DNA of 64,000 nt, from the NCBI GenBank assembly GCA_025769875.1, contig JAGFNK010000034.1:1-64000 (forward strand), read 5' to 3'. The stretch is from Russula earlei (Eukaryota; Basidiomycota; Agaricomycetes; Russulales; Russulaceae). Under the pieces are notes generated by a model that had not been told where the DNA came from, searched no databases, and saw nothing but the letters and a program-made list of their open reading frames with translations. How positions within the stretch are numbered: position 1 is the stretch's first letter; each line of letters starts with the position of its first letter. Both the position numbers and the translations under genes were made by a program. Positions 20,158-31,725 of this stretch are shown here, one piece after another.

Positions 20158-21972
20158 ATGAATCTCCGTCTTCCGGAATGGTACAGGTTAGCAACATCCC
20201 AACGATGTCTACGCCGCTCATCCTAACGACATAACCTCCAGAACCCCAATGGCCCAGGTTGTCCTGGTCGGTCCGCATCAGGCTCCTTCTCTCAGTCTCT
20301 CCACGTCCCGGCGCTGAACATTGTCTTTCTATCTGGTGCAGGGATAGTCTGTTTTGCTACGGTCGGCATGTTCAGCGCCGTTTCCAACCTCGGCGCCGGC
20401 GGCACGCAGGATACGGCCTTGTCCGATATGTCCAACGGCGTACTTTATGGGATGTTTGCTCTCAGCGGACTGGTGTCAGGAGGTATCAACAACCGTGCGT
20501 CTTCTCTTCTCTGATCCGATGATCATGGACGGACTCGTTACGTGCTTCGTTCCCCACAGTACTCGGACCCCGCCTGACCCTTTTCATCGGATCACTGGGC
20601 TACTCGTTGTACATTGGTTCCTTGTGGTGGTGAGTCCTGGCCGCGAACACAGTCTCCATTCCTGTGCGAATGCTCAGTGCGTGTGAGTTAGTTATCAAAA
20701 GCAGGGGACGCGTTGGTTCCCCGTATTCGCCGGTGGCGTGCTCGGCATGTCTGCCGCGCTGTTGTGGTCCGCGCAGGGCAGCATTATGATGAGTTATCCA
20801 CTGGAAAAAAACAAGGGTAAGGCGTTCGGCATCTTCTGGGCCATCTTCCAGTTTGGCTCGTTCATCGGCTCTATCATCGCTCTTGCGATCAACATTCGCT
20901 CTGGAAAGCTCAGCTCTGTATCAAACACGACGTACTTGGTACGCTTTTCGTCATCGTTTTTCCGCCTTTTGGTCTCATCCGTCAGTTAGGCATTCGTGAT
21001 CATTATGTTCATGGGCACGGCATCAACAATGCTTATTCAACCTCCCCAAACGATCATCCGTGAGGATCACACGCTCGTGAAATTTCAAAAGCACTCATCC
21101 CCGCGCGAGGAACTGCGTGGCTTTGTTGAAGTGCTGAAAGACAAGCGCATCCTCTTGTTGCTGCCCATGTTCTTCGCGAGCAACTACTTTTACGCATACC
21201 AGGGTGCCGTCAATGCCTTTTACTTTGATGGGCCGACCCGTACGTACTGATCTCATCCCCTTATCGTGATCCGACCAACCCCGGTCTTGTCTTCAGGCGC
21301 ATTGAACGGAGCCCTGGAGGGTGCTGGCTCCATTACCGGAGCTCTGATAATCGGTTTCTTCATTCTGGATAATAACCGCCTCACGCGGCGCAGGCGCGGC
21401 TTCCTAGCCTTGACGGTCGTCTCTGTCCTCACGATCGTTGTCTGGTCTGCAGCCCTCGGGTGGCAGGTCAAGTTCGACCGTTCCCCACGCAACAAAGTCC
21501 ACTACACTCACAGCAAATACGGCACCAAGGCCGCGCTCTTCTTCTTCTGTACATCCCTTCTCACATAAATGTTGTGATTTTTCTTGTTGACAAACAGCGT
21601 GCAGTCTTCTTCGCCGACGCATCGTACCAAGCTCTCGCGTACTGGATCATGGGAGCCATCTCAAATGACCCGTTCACTCTCGCGCGGTTCACCGGCGTCT
21701 ACAAGGCCGTCCAGTCACTCGGTGGAGCCGTCTCGTTCGTCATGGACGCCGTGTCAACGCCCTTTCTTAACGAGCTGCTTGTAAGCTGGATCCTCCTGCT
21801 CGTGTCACTCCCGCTGGCTGGCATCGTGATCTCGGGCATTAAGGACACCTCGTACACCGAGGAGGCACCGGTGTATGCCACGAAAGAGGGACTGGGAGAA
21901 GGCAACCTGACGGAAATAAAATATGAGAACCCGGAGGCGAACGTGCATGAAGACGTGTGCAGACTGCCTTGA
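20158..21972 (+). CDS. UNC93-like major facilitator superfamily membrane protein
   Basis: This multi-exon gene encodes roughly 440 aa. Exon 1 (20158-20186) starts MNLRLPEWY, and the next reads TPMAQVVLVG. A later exon gives IVCFATVGMFSAVSNLGAGG, then GVLYGMFALSGLVSGGINN, the typical N-terminal half of the fungal UNC93/DUF895 family. Further hydrophobic segments follow: WFPVFAGGVLGMSAALLW, GIFWAIFQFGSFIGSIIALAI, KDKRILLLLPMFFASNYFY, GAGSITGALIIGFFILD and SWILLLVSLPLAGIVISGI. This makes about 10-12 transmembrane helices with a hydrophilic loop after VKFQKHSSPREEL. The C-terminal tail is acidic. Substrate is unknown; animal UNC93 proteins act as regulators or trafficking partners rather than proven transporters. 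The second intron donor (GTCCGC) is weak and was chosen to keep frame. Confidence 0.82.
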
Positions 21973-22176
21973 TACCTACAATTCAGTATCTAACTACTTA
22001 CATCGATTTCTTCTGCAGTTCTTCTATTGACATTGCCTTGCGCGGGTAGGGGAAATTACACGTACTCTGCAGTGTAATAATTCATAAAATCTTTTTTGAG
22101 GAAGGGGTAGGGCTTTCGTGCCTGCTTTGTCAGCCAAGCACATGTATCCTCAGCGTCAGTTCAATATGTGAGCTCA

Positions 22177-23123
22177 ATGTGGTGCTGCCATCTGCCTTTC
22201 ACCTTCTATCTCCTGCTTCTCAGCCGATATACCGTTCCCACTCTCGCTGATACAGAAATCATCAATTTATCAGCTGGGAACTCGATTCCAGTAGCCCCCC
22301 TTCCAGAAAACTGGTGAAATATTTCTCATCCACCCGGTCTGATTATGTACCTGACTGCGTCCTGCTTCCCCGCCCCCGCCTGGCAGGACTTCCCTCCACG
22401 CAGGGGCTAACGAAATTATCGTGCTTGATAGAAAACCGGCGCCGTTATTGGGAGACCCCCGCGACCCGCTCTGCGGTGACAACGAGGATGTACATCCATT
22501 CAAGCGCCGGCCCTGTCCACACGAGCTCTGGCTCGCGCTGGACCTCGATGGGGACGAGGACGGTAATGTGGGGTGGAGATCTTACGACCAGTTTACGCTG
22601 AGGGTATCCTGGCCTGCATCCGTGAGTCATGCTGTCCTGACTGCCCAATACACACGTACAATACACGTGTACCCCCACGCAAACCCAACCTATCGATTGG
22701 CTTGATGCGCTTACGCGATTCAATAAAAAAAAAAAAAAAAAGCATCCCGCGCAGGTCGCGGTCAGCCTGTACAGCCCAGCGCTGCCGCCTGGCCCCTCCG
22801 CGCGCACCGCGCGCATGCACCTTGCGCGGATCCGTCTCACGCAGCAGGGCATACGCGCCCCCAACCACGCGGGACTAGGTGCCCAACAGGGGGAGGAGAG
22901 GGGTGACGATAACGGCGATGGGACGGTGCCGCTGGTCGTGCTCCTCGAGCCCCTGGTGCTCGGCGTGCTTCCGGCTTCGGTGGTCCCCATAGCCGCGACG
23001 GTTTTGGTCGTGCTCGGCGCGGTGGCGTACGGCGTGCTGCCGCGCATATTGGTGAGGCTCGGGGAGGTCGTGGAGAGCGCACGGGAGGAGCTGGAGGCGT
23101 TGGAGGAGAGGAAAGGGAGGTGA
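22177..23123 (+). CDS. Signal-peptide, single-TM (ER-type) membrane protein, family not recognised
   Basis: The three-exon model (22177-22313, 22387-22621, 22755-23123) gives 246 aa in consistent phase. The N-terminal hydrophobic run LPFTFYLLLLSRY suggests a signal peptide. The lumenal part reads PLPENWTSLHAGANEIIVLD, then a Cys/Pro-rich stretch (GDPRDPLCGDNED, RRPCPHELWLALDLDGDEDG) and YDQFTLRVSWPAS. The third exon supplies a second domain part (VAVSLYSPALPPG, HLARIRLT) and one strong TM helix (VVPIAATVLVVLGAVAYGVL) followed by a short acidic/basic cytosolic tail. The layout (signal, lumenal beta-type domain, C-terminal TM) recalls the PIG-X/Pbn1 subunit of GPI mannosyltransferase I, but I cannot confirm this. 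Intron 2 contains an A18 run. Confidence 0.65.
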
Positions 23124-23735
23124 TGGATAGACGTTTTGCGCGCGGTGTGAGTCGAGCGGTCGGAAGATTGAGGTCGGTTTCGGTGAGTTTCTGGGTGTGT
23201 CGGCGTGTCATCTCGGTTGCATTGATGGGCTAGTCGCATGGTGGCTCAGGACACGCGTCGTTCTCGTCAGGTTTTTTGCCAGCTGGAGACGTCGTGCCGT
23301 CGTGTGGTCGAGCACCTTGGTCACGTTGTAGTGCACCGATGCTATTTTCATGTGCATGTTACCATTGCATTGATGAAAACTATCGTGGTACGTGATAGTG
23401 CCAAGCAGGGCTCTGTACACGAGCTAACTAAACAAACAAAACATGTGCCCATTTACAGCCTCTTCGCTGTCCATTCCATTCTTCCGACCAGCTGGGCCTC
23501 AACGGTATCGACTCACTTGAGGCGGCCGATCTGCCGATCTGCCTTAAATACCAGCTACGCTTGATTGGCCACAAGTCGCACATACCCAAGAAGGGGATTT
23601 GTTGCGTGCATCGCTTTCGCTTCCGCCAGGGATCGAAATGGATCAGCAGGGAATTTACAGGGCTGTTCCGCCATAAGGGAGTCTATCCGGGAATAAAAAT
23701 AATTGGGGTCCTGTTCTGTTGGCCCTGAAGCTTTA

Positions 23736-23771
23736 CGATCGCATTGGGCTGGATCCAACCCAATGCGATCG
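23736..23771. repeat. 36-bp near-perfect palindrome
   Basis: The arms CGATCGCATTGGG and CCCAATGCGATCG flank a centre with GGATCC. The whole 36 bp is a palindrome with a single mismatched pair near the centre (C/T versus A/G beside GGATCC). It could form a cruciform or hairpin. It lies in no supportable gene. Confidence 0.85.
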
Positions 23772-25642
23772 TCGGGGCGGCGGTTCCGTTGGTAGCGACA
23801 AGAAGCATGTGTTTTTTATTTTTCTTGTTGTCTGTCTGTCTCTGTCTGGGGGATCCCCCAGGATCACCCACATGCAGCACGCGATGCAGGGCTCTGCAAG
23901 TAGCATTCAATTTCCAGGAGGCACGTGTTTGTTGCGGTAGGGTGTTTGTTGGGACCGGATCGCGCCCACAGCGCCCACGTCTTGTCCTCTCTCTCTCGGC
24001 ACCGTAGGTCGCTCCCCCATAGCCCCCCGGCCGGCATCCCCATCCCCCCTCTTTTCGAGCTCGCATTTTTCTTTCTCACGGACCGCGGCCTCGCTCAGTT
24101 TTCAACTTCACTATTTTCACGAAATCAACTTCTCTCTCTTCCCAATTCAGTCCCGTTCCGGCTTGTTCCGATGCGCGAGATGCACAGCTGCGTCTTCGGG
24201 ACAGGGCTCACCATCCGTGTGTATATGAGGTGTATCAGTGGTAACATGACATACCGTTCCCACCAGGAAAGTTCGGTTGAGAAAATGAGGCATCGGCGCC
24301 GTGCCCGCCGTGATATTCCCCCAGGGAGCCTATGGGGTAATTAACGCTAGCACGGTCGCGACTCTGAATGATCTTTATTGTCGGAGTGATATCGTGACTC
24401 GTGACGGGAAATGGCTTGTGAAAAAAAGAGCGCCCGACGAATCCTACTCTCGAGCGCTTCTCGCACTCGCACTCGCGCGCGGTTGGTTTTTTCCTCGGCT
24501 TTGGCTTTTGTTTCACGGCACTCATGGCCATCCTGGCCCCAACCTACCCTCGTCCGCTTCACCAGGGTTCACGCGTTCACGGCTCGCCCAAAACACAAAC
24601 ATATTTGATGTGCTTTTGAGCTCTTTTCGCTGTGTGAAAGGGTCCGCAATGATGAATGGGCTGGTTGGGCAGGCGGCAGGGCGAAACGTGGAGCGTGGAG
24701 CGCCAAATGGGATCATAGATTCTCTCTTTTTTTTTTTTCACATTCACGCAACGCCGCTCCGATCGCCATTGAACCGCGGTTGTTATCCCGTTTCTATCTC
24801 TCGTTTGAGCCACCCGATTGCCTGGACCGATCAATGAATGAACAGAGAGAGGCGGTGCCCGAGCGAGACTTGCCTTGCCCCAATGTTCACCACCTCCAAG
24901 GACTCCTCGGACATTGGCCATCTCATGGCTACGTCGGGAAAAAGAAATGATGGCAATCCGGAAAGAAACCACACCGACTTCATCCCCAATGGTTCCCCCT
25001 TTCACCTCGGTATAGTTGTACCCATCATCCGTCTCCGCGCGCACAACCAAACTACTACCTGGCCGCGCGTGAATCGATCGTTCCTTCCTCCCTTACCAGG
25101 GGCGGCAATCAATCAGCGGCGGAGGTGAGTCCTCAAAAGGGGATCCGGTGGGGGACCTGCCTGCAACGAGGATAAGATCGTCCGTGCTTCGTTCATTGTC
25201 GCCGTCGCCCGTAGAGTTCCCGTGATTAGAGAGTTCGCTTGGGCGTGGGCTCTGCACGGTTTTGGTTTTCAGCCCCTTCGAGCCTGAGGCGCCCGCCCCG
25301 AATCCATCAAACAAAAAAGAGCAACAAAACGCGACGCCACCACACACGCAAAGCCGGCGGTGACCGTCAGGGTGCTTGCAAGTCCGCGTTCGTCGTCTCT
25401 CCCTCTCCGGGTGGCCAGCGTGGTGGGTTTTAATCGAAGGCGGGTGTGTGGTACCTGTACCCTGCCGCTGCGCGGACGGATCAGACGCACGCCTCGTGGA
25501 CCGCGTGGCACCTGCCCCGCGCTCACATTTGGAAAGCGTCCGCGGGACTCGTCGGCACAACAAACTCTCCCCCCCTCCCCTCCCCTCCCCAAAGGGAGGC
25601 TCCTGTCTCGTATCGGTTTTATGTATTTGCTTGCCTCTGCCT

Positions 25643-25661
25643 CCCCCCCCCCCCCCCCCCC
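25643..25661 (+). repeat. C19 homopolymer
   Basis: There is an uninterrupted run of 19 C followed by TCGCACGCACGCAC. Together with the G18 run about 0.8 kb downstream it is one of the longest G/C mononucleotide tracts in the window. Confidence 0.95.
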
Positions 25662-26474
25662 TCGCACGCACGCACACATCCGGCTTTGCGCTGCCTCGCA
25701 CATCTCCTGCCAGCTACGGCGCTGCGCGCTCGCACATATACATACCAATCGCGTTGCATCCCACAGTCGCGGTACCCCCACACCCTCCACGCCGAACGCA
25801 AACAGAATTCAAAAAAAAAAAACACTCTTTCTTTCTTTGTATAGGGATTCGTGCGTGCGTTGGGTGCCCCCCGCCCGCCGCATGTCCAAAATACATACAC
25901 CAAACACCAATCGTACGCTGCGCTACGGCTTTTCCGCCCCCGAAGTGCAGCAGATCTGAATCTCTGAATCTCCCCCATCTTCCCCTTCCTTTGAGGTCGC
26001 GTGGGTCGGCAAGCCAGGACCGCGGTTCGGTCGCTCTGCGACTCCACTCCTACCAGTATTGGACTGGGTGGCTTCGGGCTTCCAAGTTGAGTTGATAGAG
26101 GCCTAGAGATGGCGGCGCGTCCACGATCGGCCCTCGAAGAGAAGAGTGCTTCCCTCCTGTTTGGCTCGCGGGGGGCACCGGGCGCCATTTTTTGATGCGC
26201 GTCTAGTGTTTTTTTGTTTTGTTTTTGGCTTCAGGGACCTTTTCTTTATATCCTTTCTACGCCAAATGGCTCGTTTGCCTCGTTGTCGCGGGGGAAAAAA
26301 AAACGTGCAAACGTTACAATCTCGTGATTGGATCCGCCGCCCCCGCGCGTCTTTATCCCGCTCGGTCCCTTTTTCTTATCTTTCGATACGACCTGTTCTT
26401 TTATCGAACGTCCACGACCGAAAATGAAAAAATGGCGGATCAAAATCGGGAAAGAGAGATCGAATTTAGCGTGC

Positions 26475-26492
26475 GGGGGGGGGGGGGGGGGG
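26475..26492 (+). repeat. G18 homopolymer
   Basis: There is an uninterrupted run of 18 G after GCGTGC. It could form a G-quadruplex and is complementary to the C19 run at 25643. Confidence 0.95.
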
Positions 26493-26904
26493 CACAAACA
26501 GATCTGCAAAGACGGGCGCGCTCCGAGAAGCGGCTCCTTTTTGCTCAACCCGGCAGAGTGGCACAGACAGAACGGTACCACGGCAGTGGCGGTGATGGTG
26601 GGGGTGGGGGGTGGGGATGGCGGAGAGAGAAAAGACGCAGATCTCGATGGCCGAACGCCCTGCACGTTCGTGTTCGGCTTTTTGGACTTGCTCTCTTTTC
26701 TTTTTCGTCCCCATCATGTCATGGCCCCAACTAAAACATATCGGGTACCCCCCTCCCCTCTCCATGAGCCACGCTTCCACGGCCCCGCGCGCGCGCGGAT
26801 GGCCGGCGCCGTATGGGTAGAAGAATGGAGAGGACAAGAGCGCGTTGCATACACGCGGACAAAAGGTTTGACGGAGACAAGTACGAAACGTCTTCCCTTT
26901 TTTC

Positions 26905-26927
26905 TTTTTTTTTTTTTTTTTTTTTTT
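26905..26927 (+). repeat. T23 homopolymer
   Basis: A run of 23 T follows CCCTTTTTTC. It has no transposon-like duplication that I can find around it, so I do not read it as a reversed poly(A) tail of an insertion. Confidence 0.9.
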
Positions 26928-29520
26928 GGGTCGGAAAGCACGCCCGGAGTTCTGAGGTTTTGAGGAACCAACATGAACTCAGACTCACATGACTCGCGCG
27001 TACCGAGTGCCGAGAGCAAGCCTTCCTTTTTCCCCCATGCATGCAGGCCCGGTGGGAAAAATGAGGAGGTGGGGCGGATGGTGGCTGTGCGCGTGGAGTG
27101 CCGTCCGGGAAAGGGTCGCATAACATAAATGAAGAAAGAGAGAGATTCATACCCATTTGTTTGTGTGGTACGTTGATCTCGGTCTCGGCGACGGCACCAG
27201 ATCACACATGAGAATGTAAATGTAAATGCTGCGCCGAGAGTTACGGGTTATCACATTGGGGCGACGAGCGGAAGGGGTCAGAGATTTCCAGAGGGAAAAA
27301 ACGAATCTTATTGGGAAATGAAATGAAAAATGTGGGGTAGTCCTCGGCAGTGCCGCCACCAGGCCTTCGGAAGGGGACGGGGGGGGTGTTGGGTTAATTG
27401 GTCCCCACAACCGGTGACTGCTTATTCAGCGATCTCGATTTGTCGTCGCATATGCCGGAACGGGAAAGCGCAAGCACAAGGGTGCGTTTGCAGGCCCCGT
27501 AAGCTAAACGCGGCAGTCACATGCCCCGAACGGAGGAGAATGGAAGGACGTTCCATACGGCAGCCACTAATCTGATAGAGCGGGTGTGGGGGGGGCGAGG
27601 GCATGGCCATGGGAATGAAGACCGGAATGGAGGGAGTGTGTGTACGTGTGTACGTGTGTGTGTGTGGGATCGGATCTGGTAGGATTTAGTAATTAAAACC
27701 CCGTGACTGACGCCTGTGTGTGCGGGAGAACTCGGCCCGGTCAGGCGGCAGAGCTCGTGTGGCGCTGCGATCGCTCATACCTAACAAATCAAATTTCATG
27801 TGAGAGTCGTCGTCCACAGGGCAGCAAGTGGCACTCCTCGCCTCACGCTCCAGCTCCAGAGCGTCCATCGACGGCCGTGCCCCGAGAGGACGGCCAGGTA
27901 GAACCAAACGGGCCAAAAGCCTCGTTGTATCCGACGGGCGCGTAAAGCTTTACGGTACAAGGACTGCTACGAGTCCCAGTCAGGTCAGAACAGACCGACC
28001 GGACGGACGACGGTGCCTGTTCGTGTGCGTCTCTTGACTTTCTCGATTGCCGAAGCAGGCCAAACCGCCGCACGAATTCCTATTTTTCGTTTGTTTTTTT
28101 CTTCTCGAAGGGCATTCTGCGGAAGGTGCCCTGACAGACAGCAGACAGATAACCCTGGTGGATGAAGCGTTGGTACCTGGGGTACCGTAACGGCAACGGT
28201 CTATCTAATGGCACCGCGCGATCGATTTGTCAGTTTGGGGCTATGGCCAAGCCTCCCCCCCCCACTTTGTCGGGGGTCCAGGGGGGAAGGGGGGGGGGTG
28301 TTGCCAAGGCCAACGGACGCCGCACAAAGACTTGACAATCGACTTCTTTCCCCCTTCTCATCGAGGAAATGTCGTTACACATCGGCGTGGCCGCTCAGGC
28401 GCACGATTCGTCGTCGAAGGAAAGGCACTGAGATAGGGCTAAGAAGGATTATGCGCAGCTCGCGAGCGCGTCGGGTTGGCTTTGGTGGAGGATTGGCCGG
28501 GAGAGATAAGAGCAGATCGGGCAGGTCGACAGCCTCTTGTTCACACTATCGACGGGGGGTGGGCGGCTGTGGCCAATTTGCACCGTTGGCTTCTGAGGTT
28601 CTATCGTAGACGCCGGGGGCGGGGCAAGGCTGGCAGGTGACAGAAGGCTGATGTGAGGGAGTTTTTCCGGTGGAAGGGAAAGAGGGAGAGGCGAGGTTGT
28701 GAGTGTGAGTGTGGCGTGAGAGATCGATTGGGGAGAGACTGAAAGGAGGTAAAGCATGGCCTCGCAAATGGACTAGCACAGAGTGTTTGGTAGCCTCATG
28801 GAAACACCTCGCCGTGTGCAGGGTGAACGTGATTCGCATAGAGCTGCCTCGAGGCCGGCTTGAAGGGAAACAGGCAAGAAAGCCCCGACCGGGTGGCCTC
28901 GCCCAACCTCTCACCGTCGAATAAAAAGGCGGAGGGATCCGGCTTGGGCGGTGTAAGTTGCACAGATCCGTGAACAGTGCAGGGCCAGTCGGTGGCCAGC
29001 TCGACCTTTCCTCTTCTTTCGCCCCTCCTCTTTTTTCTTTCTTTCTTTTCGTCCCCCCCCCCCTCCCCACCTCGTCCCCCGATCCAGTCCTGATCTCTCT
29101 TTTTCTTCATCTCTTCTTGCTTGGATCTCCCACCGCCTCCTCTCGCCCCGACACGACTTCCGCCCCGACGAAAGACATCGTCGGTGCCACGCCTACGCCC
29201 ACGCCCACACGACTCGTCTCCGCCCGCTAGTTCGGTTCGACTGGTCCCAATCCCCACCATTCTTGGGGCCATCCGAACAACACAAATCAACAATCTTGTG
29301 ACGACCCTCGATACCCCACCCGCTCTCGTCGTTCCATTTGTCGACTAGTTACGATCGCATCCGCATCCGTCCCGTCCTCGCCTGCCTTTTCACGGCCGGG
29401 CACCACTGCATTTCAGACTCAGCTCTAGGCCCACCCGCCTATCTCGAGTGCGTAAGGCTCCAGACAAACACAAAGAAAGGAAAAGGAAAGGATAGGAAGG
29501 AAAGGGAACGAAAACGAGTC

Positions 29521-31007
29521 ATGGCCACCATTGTCACCCATCAGCCAAGGGCAGTCCCCGCCTTTCGTCGCCAGCATTCCACCTCCATCGTATATCCGTC
29601 CTCTCACCTCCCAAATCAGTCTCATTCTTCCTTTTCGTTCCCTTCCAGTATGGACCTCCATCCTCGCTCTTATAGGCCAAACCGCCCGCCCCAATTCTCT
29701 TCTTCCAACCATCCCTTCCCCAACACACCCCCCCACCCTTCTCATCCCTTCTTCGTGCAGCAGCAACAACGCTCCAACATGTCCGCCGCCACCGCCAATC
29801 CTTCTTTTTCACGTCACACCCCACCCCCCCTCTCCTCTACATACCCCCTCGTCTACAGTCCCTCGGAGAATTCGTATCAGAACCCCACCTCCATCTCCAC
29901 CGACTTCCAGCCCGATTATCCCTTTGACATCGGCTTTGCCACTGGCTCCAGCATGAGCTTCGCCGACCTCGACCTCTCTCACACCGCCTTTCTGAACCCC
30001 GGTCAATTACCCTGGTCAGAGTCAAAGTCCGATTTCAAGGCCGATTCGTCGTCGGTTCCACAACCAGTGTTCTATGCAGACCCCGGAAGTTACGCTTTCT
30101 ACAACGACTCCAACGCCAGCTCTGCTGTCGATGCCCGGCTCTTTGCTTCCCAGTCGCAGCCGCAGCCGCAGCCTCAGCCTCAGTCGCCTGCTACGAAAAT
30201 GCTTGCCAGCGCCCCGCAGCAAGTGGTATACTTCACCCCGGCCGCGGAGAGCGAGATGGAAGTGGATGTCGAATTGCGCTATCCCACCTCCTCCCCTTCA
30301 CCCCATGCGTTACCGCCCTCCGTGACTCCTGCCTTTGTCCAACCCTCCGAGGTGATGTCGCCTTCACCGCCTGCGTTCGGGGTCCCCGTTCCCTTCCCCC
30401 GTGCTCCGGGATCCTCAAGCCCACCCGGTTTAATGGCCGAGTCTGACGAAGACTTGGGAAGCGATTCCGGCGAGAGCGAGGCTGCCGATCCTTCGGATCA
30501 TGGAGATGGAGATGACGACGGCGATTTTATGCCAAACATGTCATCGCGCTCGCGGACTCGCTCACGACGCACCAGTAGCGTGAGCGTGAGCAGCGGCAGC
30601 GGCAGCGTGCGCGCCCCTCGACCATGTCGGCTGAGTGCTCCGGTGCCCGTGCCGAACCTCACAAAAAAGTCGCGTGGCCGACGAGTTCCTACGGGACCGG
30701 TGTTCATCGTGCAGGGCGGTGTGCAGAAAAACATGCGGATGTACAGGTGCACCGTCGACGGATGCTACAAGTGCTTTGCTCGCGGTGAGCACCTGAAGCG
30801 GCACGTGCGATCGATCCACACAAACGAGAAGCGTGAGTGCTACTCCTTGCTCTCCCTCATTGCGGACTGACTTTAAGTGATCCCATCGCAGCGCACAAGT
30901 GTCCCGTCGAAGGATGCGGGAAGGACTTTAGTCGTCATGATAACCTTGGGCAGCACATGCGCGTGCACAAGGGTCAAGCATTGACCAACATGCTCGGCGA
31001 TGCCTGA
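29521..31007 (+). CDS. C2H2 zinc-finger transcription factor (long paralogue, Msn2-like finger pair)
   Basis: Two exons (29521-30832 and 30892-31007) give 475 aa. The ATG at 29521 was chosen as the first methionine followed by protein-like sequence (MATIVTHQPRAVPAFRR); the frame is open further upstream. Residues 1-330 are disordered, rich in Pro, Ser, His and Gln, with a Gln/Pro repeat near 30157-30185. Two acidic stretches follow (ESDEDLGSDSGESE, HGDGDDDGDF), then a Ser/Arg-rich stretch. The linker NLTKKSRGRRVP precedes finger 1 (YRCTVDGCYKCFARGEHLKRHVRSIH). The intron splits NEK|PHKC, and finger 2 is HKCPVEGCGKDFSRHDNLGQHMRVH. The intron site and linker match the gene at 18191. A stress- or development-related regulator is likely; targets are unknown. 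Confidence 0.85.
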
Positions 31008-31725
31008 GCTCACACCAAAACTCTTCGACCCGCCCATTTTTTCATGACCATCCCCCGTGGTTCGCGCCGCACGCAGTCTTTGTTTCGCGACGTTTTTTTT
31101 TTCTTCTTTTTATCACCTTGCCTGCTTCGGCATCTTTGATTCGTCTTTTCTTGTTCGTTGCTCCTACTCTACTTGGGCTCTGGTATCGTTGGGACTCTGC
31201 AAACTCCATAACGGGGCAGGGACATTTTCGTTGTTGTAAGTTTCGTTCGTCACGACATGCCTTGCCCGCTTTACGACATTACCGTCACGCCACGCCGCTT
31301 GGTTCCATCATCCTCCTTCTCTCCCCCCCAATCCCCTGGGCCTGCTGTTTCTCTCCTCTCTCACACATGTACTTCTACCAATTGCTTCCAGTCTCTAGCA
31401 CCTGCCATCCCTGTCGTGCTGCCTGTCTGTATCCATCCCATGTATATTCCCTATTCTATCTCGCGTTGTAGTCTTACTTTATATGGGGCTGACGCTGGCC
31501 ACCACTACCCGTGTCGGTCGTCATTTATACGATTTCGCTATGTTTCCATGTGAAGCATTTGAGCGAGCTCGCATCTGTATCAGCACCGTCTAAAGAATCA
31601 TCTATCCTCTGCCATACTGAGGACTCGCTTTTCTACGAGACATGATAACAAAGCAAGATTCAACGCCGGATGCATGTTGTACAATATATAAAATCGAGGT
31701 GAGCGGGGATCATCCCAGAAAATGA
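31008..31725. other. 3' spacer between convergent genes
   Basis: This holds the presumed 3' UTRs of the zinc-finger gene and centrin (convergent). It is T-rich, with no supportable ORF. Confidence 0.5.

Larger units (their letters stand above)
23124..29520. other. 6.4-kb stretch with no supportable gene, upstream of a C2H2 gene
   Basis: ORFs here are short, frame-scattered and built on homopolymers. One minus-strand ORF at 23555-23758 (ending in NPLLGYVRLVANQA) looks mildly protein-like but has no partner exon I can find. The stretch holds C19, G18 and T23 runs, several G/C runs of 7-12, a GT-rich microsatellite at about 27638-27666, and a pyrimidine-rich leader at 29030-29110. It is probably a long regulatory region or leader of the gene at 29521, perhaps with noncoding transcripts. 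I see no transposon ends. Confidence 0.5.

Noticed and set aside
22445..23239. 264-codon minus-strand ORF over the ER-type membrane protein
   Set aside because: It is Ser/Thr/Arg-rich, includes a translated poly(T) tract, and lies antisense to a better spliced gene.
25093..26200. Overlapping ORFs of 130-240 codons on both strands
   Set aside because: They are built on the C19 and other homopolymers, all frames are equally open, and none has a recognisable motif.
26905..26927. T23 as the reversed poly(A) of a second retroposon
   Set aside because: I found no flanking duplication and no retroposon coding remnant beside it.
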